64,000 nucleotides of DNA. It comes from Chamaelirium japonicum. Lineage: Eukaryota; Streptophyta; Magnoliopsida; Liliales; Melanthiaceae. Where the stretch lies: the NCBI GenBank assembly GCA_947650365.1, contig CANTAL010000136.1, positions 372,001 through 436,000 of the forward strand, written 5' to 3'. Position 1 is the first letter of the stretch. Each line of letters starts with the position of its first letter. Below, in pieces: positions 1-14,500 of this stretch. Under the pieces are notes generated by a model, which was not told the DNA's origin, searched no databases, and worked only from the letters and a program-made list of their open reading frames with translations. A program made the translations under genes and the position numbers.

Positions 1-3000
1 TTGCACGAATGTATCCATTCTAATTCCTTCGTGCGATCCATTCTAATTCCTTCGTACGATCTATTCTCATTCCTTCGTACGATCCATTCTAATTTGCTCG
101 TACGATCTATTCTAATTCATTCCCATGAATTAATCCATTCTAATTCATACGTACGATCCATTCTAATTCATTTATACGATCCAATCTAATTCATTCATAC
201 GATCCATTCTAATTCATTCGCACGAATGTATCCATTCTAATTCATTCGTACGATTCATTCTAATTCATTCGCACAATCTATTCTAACTCATTCGTACGAT
301 CTATTCTAATTCATTAGCACGATCCATTCTAATTCATTCATACGATCCATTCAATTTCATTCGTACGATCCATTCTTACTCATTCGTATGATCCATTCTA
401 ATTAATTCGCACGAATGTATCCATTCTAATTCATTCGTATGATCCATTCTAATTCTTTCGCACGATCCATTATAATTCATTCATACGATCCATTCTAATT
501 CATTCGTACGATCCATTCTAATTCATTCGCACAATCTATTCTAATTCATTCGTACAATCCATTCTAATTCATTAGCACGATCCATTCTAATTCATTCGTA
601 CGATCCATTCTATTTCATTGTTACGATCCATTCTTACTTATTCGTACGATCCATTCTACTTCATTTGCACGAATATATCCATTCTAATTCATTCGTACGA
701 TCCATTCTAATTCATTCGCATGATCCATTCTAATTCATTCATACGATCCATTCTAATTCATTCGTACGATCCATTCTAATTCATTCGCACGATCCATTCT
801 AATTCATTCATACGATCCATTCTAATTCATTCGTACGATCCATTCTAATTCATTTGCACGAATGTATCCATTCTAATTCATTCGTACAATCTATTCTAAT
901 TCATTCGCACAATCTATTCTAATTCATTCGTACGATCCATTCTAATTCATTAGCACGATCCATTCTAATTCATTCGTACGATCCATTCTATTTCATTGGT
1001 ACGATCCATTCTTACTCATTCGTACGATCCATTCTAATTCATTCGCATGAATGTATCCATTCTAATTCATTCGTACGATCCATTCTAATTTATTTGCACG
1101 ATCTATTCTAATTTATTTATACGATCCATTCTAATTCATTCGTACGATCTATTCTAACTCATTCGCACGATCCATTCTAATTCATTCATACGATCCATTC
1201 TAATTCATTCATACAATCCATTCTAATTCTTTCGCACGAATGTATCCATTCTAATTCATTCGTACGATCCATTCTAATTCATTCATACGATCTATTCTAA
1301 TTCATTCGCACGAATGTATACACTCTAAATAATTCATACGATCCATTCAAATTCATTCGCACAATCTATTCTAGTTCAATCGTACGATCCGTTCTAATTC
1401 ATTAGCACGATCCATTCTAATTCATTCGTACGATCCATTCTTTTTCATTCGTACGATCCATTCTTACTTATTCGTACGATCCATTCTAATTCATTCGCAC
1501 GAATGTATCCATTCTAATTCATTCGTATGTTCCATTCTAATTCATTTGCACGATCCATTCTAATTCATTCATACGATCCATTCTAATTCAATCCTACGAT
1601 CCATTCTATTTCATTCGTACGATCCATTCTTACTCATTCGTACGATCCATTCTAATTCATTCGCACGAATGTATCCATTCTAATTCATTCGTACGATCCA
1701 TTCTAATTAATTTGCATGATCCATTCTAATTCATTCATACGATCCATTCTAATTCATTCATACGATCCATTCTAATTCATTCGTGCGAATGTATCGATTC
1801 TAATTCATTTGTACGATCCATTCTAATACATTCGCACAATCTATTCTAATTCATTCGTACGATCCATTCTATTTCATTCGTACGATCCATTCTTACTCAT
1901 TCGAACGATCCATTTTAATTCATTCGCATGAATGTATCCATTCTAATTCATTCATACGATCCATTCTAATTCATTTGCACGATCCATTCTAATTCATTGA
2001 TACGATCCATTCTAATTCATTCGTACGATCCATTCTAATTCATTCGCACAATCTAATCTAATTCATTCGTACGATCCATTCTAATTTATTAGCACGATCC
2101 ATTCTATTTCATTCGTACGATCCATTCTTACTCATTCGTACGATCCATTCTAATTCATTCGCACGAATGTATCCATTCTAATTCAATCATACGTTCCATT
2201 CTAATTTATTCACACGATCCACTCTAATTCATTCATACGATCCATTCTAATTTATTCGTACGATCCATTCGAATTCATTCGCACCATCCATTCTAATTCA
2301 TTCATACGATCCATTCTAATTCATTCGTACGATCCATTCTAATTCATTCGCACGATCCATTCTAATTCATTCATACGATCCATTCTAATTCATTCATACG
2401 ATCCATTCTAATTCATTCGCACGAATATATCCATTCTAATTCTTTTGTACGATCCATTCTAATACATTCGCACAATCTATTCTAATTCATTCATACGATC
2501 CATTCTATTTCATTCGTACGATCCATTCTTACTCATTCGAACGATCCATTCTAATTCATTCGCACGAATGTATCCATTCTAATTCATTCATACGATCCAT
2601 TCTAATTCATTTGCACGATCCATTCTAATTCATTCATACGATCTATTCTAATTCATTGGTACGATCCATTCTAATTCATTCATACGATCAATTCTAATTC
2701 ATTCGCACGAATGTATCCATTCTAATTCATTCGCACGATCCATTCTAATTCATTTGCACAATCTATTCTAATTCATTCGTACGATCCATTCTAATTCATT
2801 AGCACGATCAATTCTAATTCATTCGCACGATCCATTCTATTTCATTCGTACAATCTATTCTTACTCATTAGCACAATCCATTCTAATTCATTCGCACGAT
2901 CCATTCTAATTCATTCATACGATCCATTCTAATTAATTTATACAATCCATTCTAATTCTTTCGCACGAATGTATCCATTCAAATTCATTCGTACGATCCA

Positions 3001-4404
3001 CCCTAATTCCTTCGTATGATCCATTCTAATTCATTCGCATGAATGTATCCATTCTAATTCATTCGTATGATCCATTCGAATTCATTCATACAATCCATTC
3101 TAATTCATTCATACGATCCATTCTATTTCATTCGCACGAATGTATCCATTCTAATTCATTCGTACGATCCATTCTAATTCATTCGCACGATCCAATATAA
3201 TTTACTCGCACGATCCATTCTAATTCATTCGTACGATCTATTCTATTTCATTCGTACGATCCATTCTTACTCATTCGTACGATACATTCTAATTCATTTG
3301 CACGAATGTATCCTCATTCGCACGATCCATTCTAATTCATTTGCACGATCCATTCTAATCCATTCATACAATCCATTCTAATTCTTTCGCACGAATGTAT
3401 CCATTCTAATTCATTCATACGATCCACCCTAAATCCTTCGTTTGATCCATTCTAATTCATTCGCACGAATGTATCTATTCTAAGTAATTCGTACGATCCA
3501 TTCGAATTCATTCATACGATCCATTCTAATTCATTCATACGATCCATTCTAATTCATTCGCACAAATGTATCCATTCTAATTCATTCATACGATCCATTC
3601 TAATTTATTCGCACAATCTATTCTAATTCATTTGTACGATCCTTTCTAATTCATTCGCACGATCCATTCTAATTCATTTGCATGATCCATTATAATTCAT
3701 TCATACAATCCATTCTAATTCTTTTGGACGAATGTATCCATTCTAATTCATTCGTACGATCCATTATAATTCCTTCGTACGATCCATTCTAATTCCTTCG
3801 TACGATCCATTCTAATTCATTCGCAAGATCCATTCTAACTCATTCATACGATCCATTCTAATTCATTCGTACGATCCATTCTAATTCATTCGCACGATCC
3901 ATTCTAATTCATTCATACAATCCATTCTAATTCTTTCGCACGAATGTATCCATTCTAATTCATTCGTACGATCCATTCTAATTCCTTCGTACGATCCATT
4001 CGAATTCATTCAAATGAACCATTCTAATTCATTCATATGATCCATTCTAATTCATTCGCACAAATATATCCATTCTAATTCATTCGTACGATCCATTCTA
4101 ATTCATTCGCACGATCCAATCTAATTCATTCGCACGATCCATTCAAATTCATCATTCGCACAATCTATTCTAATTCATTCGTACGATCCATTCTAATTCA
4201 TTAGCACGATCCATTCTAATTCATTCGTACGATCCATTCTATTTTATTCGTATGATCCATTCTTACTCATTCGTATAATCCATTCTAATTCATTCGCACG
4301 AATGTATCCATTCTAATTCATTCGGCCTATCCATTCTAAATCATTCGCACGATCCATTCAAATTCATTCATACGATCCATTCTAATTCATTCGTACGAAC
4401 AATT
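1..4404 (+). repeat. Satellite block, plus orientation
   Basis: Tandem 23-bp monomers with interspersed 28-bp GAATGTATCC monomers, all in the plus direction. Positions 1-2,670 match 37,128-39,797 at a constant offset of 37,127. From about 2,685 the block belongs to a different duplication (see 2,685-8,260), so a recombination joint lies near 2,670-2,690. The block ends in the junction ATTCTATAGAAT at about 4,402-4,413. Confidence 0.93.
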
Positions 4405-6264
4405 CTATAGAATGGATATATTCATGGGAATGAATTAGAATGGATCGTACGAAGGAATTAGAATGGATCATACGAATGAAATAGAATGGATCGTACGAAG
4501 GAATTAGAATGGATCGTACGAAGGAATTAGAATGGATCGTACGAAGGAATTAGAGTGGATCGTACGAATAAATTAGAATGGATACATTCGTGTAAAAGAA
4601 TTAGAATGGATTGTATGAATGAATTAGAATGGATCGTGCAAATGAATTAGAATGGATCGTGCGAATCAATTAGAAAGGATCGTACGAATGAATTAGAATA
4701 GATTGTGCGAATGAATTAGAATGGATCGTACGAATGAATTAGAATGGATACATTCATGCGAATGAATTAGAATGGATCGTATGAATGAATTAGAACGGAT
4801 CGTATGAATGAATTCGAATTGATCGTACGAATGAATTAGAATGGATACATTCGTGCGAATGAATTAAAATGGATCATACGAAGAAATTAGGGTGGATCGT
4901 ACGAATGAATTAGAATGGATACATTCGTGCGAAAGAATTAGAATGGATTGTATGAATGAATTAGAATGGATCGTGCAAATGAATTAGAATGGATCGTGCG
5001 AACGAGGATACATTCGTGCGAATGAATTATAATGGATCGTACGAATGTGTAAGAATGGATCGTACGAATGAAATAGAATAGATCGTACGAATGAATTAGA
5101 ATGGATCGTGCGAATGAATTAGATTGGATTGTGCGAATGAATTAGAATGGATCGTACGAATGAATAAGAATAGATACATTCGTGCGAATGAATTAGAATG
5201 GATCGTACAAATGAGTATGAATGGATCGTACAAATGAAATAGAATAGATCGTACGAATGAATTAGAATAGATCGTGCTAATGAATTAGAATGTATCGTAC
5301 GAATGAATTAGAATCCATTGTGCGAATGAATTAGAATGGATCTTACGAATGAATTAGAATGGACACATTCATGCGAATGAATTAGAATGGATCGTATGAA
5401 TGAATTAGATTGGATCGTATGAATGAATTAGAATGGATCGTACGTATGAATTAGAATGGATACATTCGTACGAAAGAATTAGAAAGGATTGTATGAATGA
5501 ATTAGATTTGATTGTGCAAATGAATTAGAATGGATCGTGCGAATGAGGATATATTCGTGCGAATGAATTAGAATGGATCGTACAAATGAGTAAGAATGGA
5601 TCGTACGAATGAATTAGAATAGATCGTACGAATGAATTAGAATGGATCATGCAAATGAAATAGATTGGATCGTGCGAATGAATTAGAATGGATCGTACGA
5701 ATGAATTAGAATGGATACATCCGTGTGAATGAATTAGAATGGATCGTATGAATGAATTAGAAAGGATCGTATGAATGAATTCGAATGGATAGTACGAATG
5801 AATTAGAATGGATACATTCGTACGAATGAATTAGAATGAATTATACGAAGGAATTAGGGTGGATCGTACGAATGAATTAGAATGGATACATTCGTGCGAA
5901 AGAATTAGAATGGATTGTATGAATGAATTAGATTGGATCGTATGAATGTATTAGAATGGATCATGCGAATGAATTAGAATGGATTGTGCTAATGAGTAAG
6001 ATCCATTCTTACTCATTCGTACGATCCATTCTAATTAGAATGGATCGTGCGAATGAATTAGAATGGATCGTACGAAAGAATTAGAATGGATACATTCGTG
6101 CGAATGAATTATAATGGATCTTATGAATGAATTAGAATAGATCGTATGAATGAATTCGAATGGATCGTACGTATGAATGAATTAGAATAGATAGTTTAAA
6201 TGAATTAGAATGGATCGTATGAATGAATTAGAATGGATCGTGCGAATGAATTAGAACGGATCAT
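4405..6264 (-). repeat. Satellite block, inverted
   Basis: The same monomer read as its reverse complement (GAATTAGAATGGATCGTACG). It is entered through the symmetric joint ATTCTATAGAAT and left near 6,264 where CATGC meets TAATTCATTCATACG. About 38 bases near 6,001-6,038 turn back to plus orientation. The block is duplicated at 11,567-13,424 with the same joints. Confidence 0.92.
6001..6038 (+). repeat. Micro-inversion inside inverted satellite block
   Basis: Inside the minus-oriented block, GTGCTAATGAGTAAG switches directly to plus-oriented GATCCATTCTTACTC. After about one and a half monomers the array switches back at CTAATTAGAATGG. The same structure recurs at 13,159-13,196. Confidence 0.85.
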
Positions 6265-9200
6265 GCTAATTCATTCATACGATCCATTCTAATTCATTTG
6301 TACGCTCCATTCTAATTCATTCGCACAATCTATTCTAATTCATTCGTACGATCCATTCTAATTCATTCGCACGATCCATTCTAATGCATTTGCACGATCC
6401 ATTCTAATTCATTCATACAATCCATTCTAACTCTTTCGCACGAATGTATCGATTCTAAATCATTTGTACGATCCACCCTAATTCCTTCGTATGATCCATT
6501 CTAATTCATTCGTACGATCAATTCTAATTCATTAGCACGATCCATTCTAATTCATTCATACGATCCATTCTAATTCATTCGTACGATCCATTCTAATTCA
6601 TTCGCACGATCCATTCTAATTCATTCGCACAATCTATTCAAATTCATTCGCATGATCCATTCTAATTCATTTATACGATCCATTCTAATTCATTCATACA
6701 ATCCATTCTAATTCATACGATCTATTCTAATTCATTCACACGATCCATTCTAATTCATTCATACGATCCATTCGAATTCATTCGCACGATCCATTCTAAT
6801 TCATTCATACGATCCATTCTAATTCATTCATACAATCCATTCTAATTCTTTCGCACGAATGTATCCATTCTAATTCATTCGTACGATCCACCCTAATTCC
6901 TTTATATGATCCATTCTAATTCATTCACATGAATGTATCCATTCTAATCCATTCGAATTCATTCATACGATCCATTCTAATTCATTCATATGATCCATTC
7001 TAATTCATTCGTACGATCCATTCTAATTCATTCGCACGAATGTATCCATTCTAATTCATTCGTCGTACGATCCAATCTAATTCATTAGCACGATCCGTTC
7101 TAATTCATTCGTATGACCCATTCAATTTCATTCGTACGATCCATTCTTACTCATTCGTACGATCCATTCTAATTCATTCACACGAATGTATCTATTCTAA
7201 TTCATTCGTACGATCCATTCTAATTCATTCGCACGATCCATTCTAATTCATTCATACGATCCTTTCTAATTCATTCGTACGATCCATTCTAATTCATTCA
7301 CACAATCCACTCTAATTCATTCATACGATTCATTCTAATTCATTCATACAATCCATTCTAATTCTTTCGCACGAATGTATCCATTCTAATTCATTCGTAC
7401 GATCCATTCTAATTCATTCGAACGATCCATTCTAATTCATTCGCACAATCTATTCTAATTCATTCGTACGATCCATTCTAATTCATTAGCACGATCCATT
7501 CTTATTCATTCGTACGATCCATTCTATTTCATTCGTACGATCCATTCTTACTCATTCGTACGATCCATTCTAATTCTAATTCATTCGTACAATCCATTCT
7601 AATTCATTAACACGATCCATTCTAATTCATTCATACGATCCATTCTATTTCATTCGTACGATCCATTCTAATTCATATGATCCATTCTAATTCATTTGTA
7701 CGATCCATTCTAATTCATTCATACAATCCCTTCTAATTCTTTTGCACGAATGTATCAATTCTAATTCATTAGCACAATCCATTCTAATTCATTTCATTCG
7801 TATGATCCATTCTAATTCATTCTAATTCATTCATACGATCCATTCTAATTCATTCATATGATCCATTCTAATTCATTCGAACGATCCATTCTAATTTATT
7901 CGCACGATCCATTCTAATTCATTCGCACGATCTATTCTAATTCCTTCGTACGATCCATTCTATTTTATTCGCATGATCCATTCTAATTCCTTCGTACGAT
8001 CCATTCTAATTCATTCACATGAATGTATCCATTCTAATTCATACGTACGATCCATTCTTACTCATTCGTACGATCCATTCTAATTCTTTCGCACGAATGT
8101 ATCCATTCTAATTCATTCGTACGATCCACCCTAATTCCTTGGTATGATTTATTCTAATTCATTCGCTCGAATGTATCCATTCTAATTCATTCGTACGATC
8201 CATTCAAATTCATTCATACGATTCATTCTAATTCATTCATACGATCCATTCTAATTCATTCGCACGAATGTATCTATTCTAATTCATTTATATGATCCAA
8301 TCTAATTCACTCATACGATCCATTCTAATTCATTCACACGAATGTATCCATTCTAATTCATTCGTACGATCCATTCTAATTCATTCTCACAATCTATTCT
8401 AATTCATTCGTACGATCCATTCTAATTCATTCGCACGATCCATTCTATTTCATTTGTACGATCCATTCTAATTCATTCATACAATCCATTCTAATTCTTT
8501 TGTACGAATGTATCCATTCTAATTCATTCGTATGATCCTTTCTAATTCCTTCGTACGATCCATTCTAATTCATTCCCATGAATGTATCCATTCTAATTCC
8601 TTCGTACATTCCATTCTAATTCATTCATACGATCCAATCTAATTCATTCATACGATCCATTCTAATTCATTCGCACGAATGTATCCATTCTAATTCATTC
8701 TAATTCCTTCGTACGATCCATTCGTATGAGCCATTCTAATTCCTTTGCACGATCCATTCTAATTCATTCGCACAATCTATTCTAATTCATTCGTACGATC
8801 CATTCTAATTCATTAGCACGATGCATTCTAATTCATTCGTACGATCCATTCAATTTTATTCGTACGATCCAATCTTACTCATTCGTACGATCCATTCTAA
8901 TTCATTCGCACGAATGTATCCATTCTAATTCACTCGTACGATCCATTCTAATTCATTCGCACGATCCATTCTAATTCATTCATACGATCAATTCTAGTTC
9001 ATTCATACGATCCATTCTAATTCATTCGCACGAATGTATCCATTCTAATTTATTCGTACGATCCATTCTAATTCATTCGCACAATCTATTCTAATTCATT
9101 CATACGATCCATTCTAATTCATTCGCACGATCCATTCTAATTCATTCGCACGATCCATTCTAATTCATTCATACAATCCATTCTAATTCTTTTCCACGAA

Positions 9201-11566
9201 TGTATCCATTCTAATTCCTTCGTACGATCCATTCTAATTCCTTCGTATGATCCATTCTATTTCATTCGTATGATCCATTCTAATTCCTTTGTACGATCCA
9301 TTCTAATTCATTTCCATGAATGTATCCATTCTAATTCATACGTACGATCCATTCTAATTCATTCATACGATCCAATCTAATTCATTCATACGATCCATTC
9401 TAATTCATTTATACGATCCATTCTAATACATTCGCACAATCTATTCTAATTCGTTCGTACGATCCATTCTAATTCATTAGCATGATCCATTCTAATTCAT
9501 TCGTACGATCCATTCAAATTCATTCATACGATCCATTCTATTTCATTAGCACTATCCATTCTAATTCATTTGTACGATCCATTCTAATTCATTAGCACGA
9601 TCCATTCTAATTCATTCGCACGAATGTATCCATTGTAATTCATTCATATAATCCATTCTAATTCTTTCGCACGAATGTATCAATTCTAATTCATTCGTAC
9701 AATCCATCTTAATTCCTTCGTATGATCTATTCTAATTCATTCGCACGAATGTATCCATTCTAATTCATTCGTACGATCCATTCGAATTCATTCATACGAT
9801 CTATTTTAATTCATTCATACGATCCATTCTAATTCATTCGTACGATCAATTCTAATTCATTCGCACGAATGTATCCATTCTAATTCATTCGCACGATCCA
9901 TTCTAATTCATTTGCACAATCTATTCTAATTCATTCGTACGATCCATTCTAATTCATTAGCACGATCAATTCTAATTCATTCGCACGATCCATTCTATTT
10001 CATTCGTACAATCCAATCTTACTCATTAGCACAATCCATTCTAATTCATTTGCACGATCCATTCTAATTCATTCATACGATCCATTCTAATTAATTTATA
10101 CAATCCATTCTAATTCTTTCGCACGAATGTATCCATTCAAATTCATTCGTACGATCCACCCTAATTCCTTCGTATGATCCATTCTAATTCATTCGCATGA
10201 ATGTATCCATTCTAATTCATTCGTATGATCCATTCGAATTTATTCATACGATCCATTCTAATTCATTCATACAATCTATTCTATTTCATTCGCACGAATG
10301 TATCCATTCTAATTCATTCGTACGATCCATTCTAATTCATTCGCATGATCCAATATAATTTACTCGCACGATCCATTCTAATTCATTCGTACGATCTATT
10401 CTATTTCATTCGTACGATCCATTCTTACTCATTCGTACGATACATTCTAATTTATTCGCACGAATGTATCCTCATTCGCACGATCCATTCTAATTCATTT
10501 GCACGATCCATTCTAATCCATTCATACAATCCATGCTAATTCTTTCGCACGAATGTATCCATTCTAATTCATTCATACGATCCACCCTAAATCCTTCGTA
10601 TGATCCATTCTAATTCATTCGCACGAATGTATCTATTCTAATTAATTCGTACGATCCATTCGAATTCATTCATACGATCCATTCTAATTCATTCATACGA
10701 TCCATTCTAATTCATTCGCACAAATGTATCCATTCTAATTCATTCATACGATCAACTCTAATTTATTCGCACAATCTATTCTAATTCATTTGTACGATCC
10801 TTTCTAATTCATTCGCACGATCCATTCTAATTCATTTGCATGATCCATTATAATTCATTGATACAATCCATTCTAATTCTTTTGGTCGAATGTATCCATT
10901 CTAATTCATTCGTACGATCCATTATAATTCCTTCGTACGATCCATTCTAATTCCTTCGTATGACCCATTCTAATTCATTCGCATGATCCATTCTAACTCA
11001 TCCATACGATCCATTCTAATTCATTCGTACGATCCATTCTAATTCATTCGCACGATCCATTCTAATTCATTCATACAATCCATTCTAATTCTTTCGCACG
11101 AATGTATCCATTCTAATTCATTCGTACGATCCATTCTAATTCCTTCGTACGATCCATTCGAATTCATTCAAACGATCCATTCTAATTCATTAATACGATC
11201 CATTCTAATTCATTCGCACAAATATATCCATTCTAATTCATTCGTACGATCCATTCTAATTCATTCGCACGATCCAATCTAATTCATTCGCACGATCCAT
11301 TCAAATTCATCATTCGCACAATCTATTCTAATTCATTCGTACGATCCATTCTAATTTATTAGCACGATCAATTCTAATGCATTCGTACGATCCATTCTAT
11401 TTTATTCGTATGATCCATTCTTACTCATTCGTACAGTCCATTCTAATTCATTCGAACGAATGTATTCATTCTAATTCATTCGGCCTATCCATTCTAATTC
11501 ATTCGCACGATCCATTCAAATTCATTCATATGATCCATTCTAATTCATTCGTACGAACAATTTTAT
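6265..11566 (+). repeat. Satellite block, plus orientation
   Basis: Plus-oriented monomers. The block contains small register changes such as the CGTCGTACG variant at about 7,062 and doubled CTAATT units at about 7,576. Its first two kilobases belong to the duplication shared with 13.4-15.5 kb. A segment at about 8,283-9,400 reappears at about 19,067-20,205. The block ends at the joint ATTTTATAGAAT near 11,561-11,572. Confidence 0.92.
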
Positions 11567-14500
11567 AGAATGGATATATTCATGGGAATGAATTAGAATG
11601 GATCGTACGAAGGAATTAGAATGGATCATACGAATGAAATAGAATGGATCGTACGAAGGAATTACAATGGATCATACGAAGGAATTAGAATGGATCGTAC
11701 GAAGGAATTAGAGTGGATCGTATGAATGAATTAGAATGGATACATTCGTGTAAAAGAATTAGAATGGATTGTATGAATGAATTAGAATGGATCGTGCAAA
11801 TGAATTAGAATGGATCGTGCGAATCAATTAGAATGTATCGTACGAATGAATTAGAATAGATTGTGCGAATGAATTAGAATGGATCGTACGAATGAATTAG
11901 AATGGATACATTCGTGCGAATGAATTAGAATGGATCGTATGAATAAATTAGAATGGATCGTATGAATCAATTCGAATTGATCGTACGAATGAATTAGAAT
12001 TGATACATTCGTGCGAATGAATTAAAATGGATCATACGAAGAAATTAGGGTGGATCGTACGAATGAATTAGAATAGATACATTCGTGCGAAAGAATTAGA
12101 ATGGATTGTATGAATGAATTAGAATAGATCGTGCAAATGAATTAGAATGGATCGTGCGAACGAGGATACATTCGTGCGAATGAATTAGAATGGATCGTAC
12201 GAATGAGTAAGAATGGATCGTACGAATGAAATAGAATAGATCGTACGAATGAATCAGAATGGATCATGCGAATGAATTAGATTGGATTGTGCGAATGAAT
12301 TAGAATGGATCGTACGAATGAATAAGAATAGATACATTCGTGCGAATGAATTAGAATGGATCGTACAAATGAGTATGAATGGATCGTACAAATAAAATAG
12401 AATAGATCGTACGTATGAATTAGAATAGATCTTGCTAATGAATTAGAATGAATCGAACGAATGAATTAGAATCCATTGTGCGAATGAATTAGAATGGATC
12501 TTACGAATGAATTAGAATGGACACATTCATGCGAATGAATTAGAATGGATCGTATGAATGAATTAGATTGGATCGTATGAATGAATTAGAATGGATCGTA
12601 CTTATGAATTAGAATGGATACATTCGTACGAAAGAATTAGAATGGATTGTATGAATGAATTAGATTTGATTGTGCAAATGAATTAGAATGGATCGTGCGA
12701 ATGAGGATATATTCGTGCGAATGAATTAGAATGTATCGTACGAATGAGTAAGAATGGATCGTACAAATGAAATAGAATAGATCGTACGAATGAATTAGAA
12801 TGGATCGTGCAAATGAACTAGATTGGATCGTGCGAATGAATTAGAATGGATCGTACGAATGAATTAGATTGGATACATTCGTGCGAATGAATTAGAATGG
12901 ATCGTATGAATGAATTAGAATGGATCATATGAATGAATTCGAATGGATCGTACGAATGAATTAGAATGGATACATTCGTGCGAATGAATTAGAATGGATC
13001 ATACGAAGGAATTAGGGTGGATCGTACGAATGAATTAGAATGGATACATTCGTGCGAAAGAATTAGAATGGATTGTATGAATGAATTAGATTGGATCGTA
13101 TGAATGTATTAGAATGGATCATGCTAATGAATTAGAATGGATTGTGCTAATGAGTAAGATCCATTCTTACTCATTCGTACGATCCATTCTAATTAGAATG
13201 GATCGTGCGAATGAATTAGAATAGATCGTACGAATGAATTAGAATGGATACATTCGTGCGAATGGATTATAATGGATCTTATGAATGAATTAGAATGGAT
13301 CGTATGAATGAATTCGAATGGATCGTACGTATGAATGAATTAGAATAGATAGTTTGAATGAATTAGAATGGATCGTATGAATGAATTAGAATGGATCGTG
13401 TGAATGAATTAGAACAGATCATGCTAATTCATTCATACGATCCATTCTAATTCATTCGTACGATCCATTCTAATTCATTCGCACAATCTATTCTAATTCA
13501 TTCGTACGATCCATTCTAATTCATTCGCACGATTCATTCTAATTCATTTGCATGATCCATTCTAATTCATTCATACAATCCATTCTAACTCTTTCGCACG
13601 AATGTATCGATTCTAAATCATTCGTACGATCCACCCTAATTCCTTCCTATGATCCATTCTAATTCATTCGTACGATCAATTCTAATTCATTAGCACGATC
13701 CATTCTAATTCATTCATACGATCCATTCTAATTCATTCGTACGATCCATTCTAATTCATTCGCACGATCCATTCTAATTCATTCGCACAATCTATTCAAA
13801 TTCATTCGCACGATCCATTCTAATTCATTTATACGATCCATTCTAATTCATTCATACAATCCATTCTAATTCATACGATCTATTCTAATTCATTCACACG
13901 ATCCATTCTAATTCATTCATACGATCCATTCTAATTCATTCGCACGATCCATTCTAATTCATTCATACGATCCATTCTAATTCATTCATACAATCTATTC
14001 TAATTCTTTCGCACGAATGTATCCATTCTAATTCATTCGTACGATCCACCCTAATTCCTTCATACGATCCATTCTAATTCATTCCCATGAATGTATCCAT
14101 TCTAATCCATTCGAATTCATTCATACGATCCATTCTAATTCATTCATATGATCCATTCTAATTCATTCGTACGATCCATTCTAATTCATTCGTACGATCC
14201 ATTCTAATTCATTCGCACGAATGTATCCATTCTAATTCATTCGTCGTACGATCCAATCTAATTCATTAGCACGATCCGTTCTAATTCATTCGTACGACCC
14301 ATTCTATTTCATTCGTACGATCCATTCTTACTCATTCATACGATCCATTCTAATTCATTCGCACGAATGTATCCATTCTAATTCATTCGTACGATCCATT
14401 CTAATTCATTCGCACGATCCATTCTAATTCATTCATACGATCCTTTCTAATTCATTCGTACGATCAATTCTAATTCATTCGCACGATCCACTCGAATTCA

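Larger units (their letters stand above)
2685..8260 (+). repeat. Segmental duplication A within satellite
   Basis: About 5.6 kb that matches about 9,843-15,535, including an inverted block, its two joints and the 38-base turn-back. The offset is 7,158 at the markers near 4,397 and 5,991, about 7,148 near 6,954, and 7,273 near 7,748 and 8,161. So the second copy carries a net insertion of about 115-125 bases between 6.95 and 7.75 kb. Confidence 0.85.

Noticed and set aside
1-189. Open frames in the satellite (also at 10,345, 11,377, 17,409, 21,427, 23,488 and 40,471) with repeated IHSNSFVRSIL-like peptides
   Set aside because: They are translations of the 23-bp repeat, which cycles through three frames every 69 bases and lacks frequent stops. 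No start context, codon bias or homology supports a gene.
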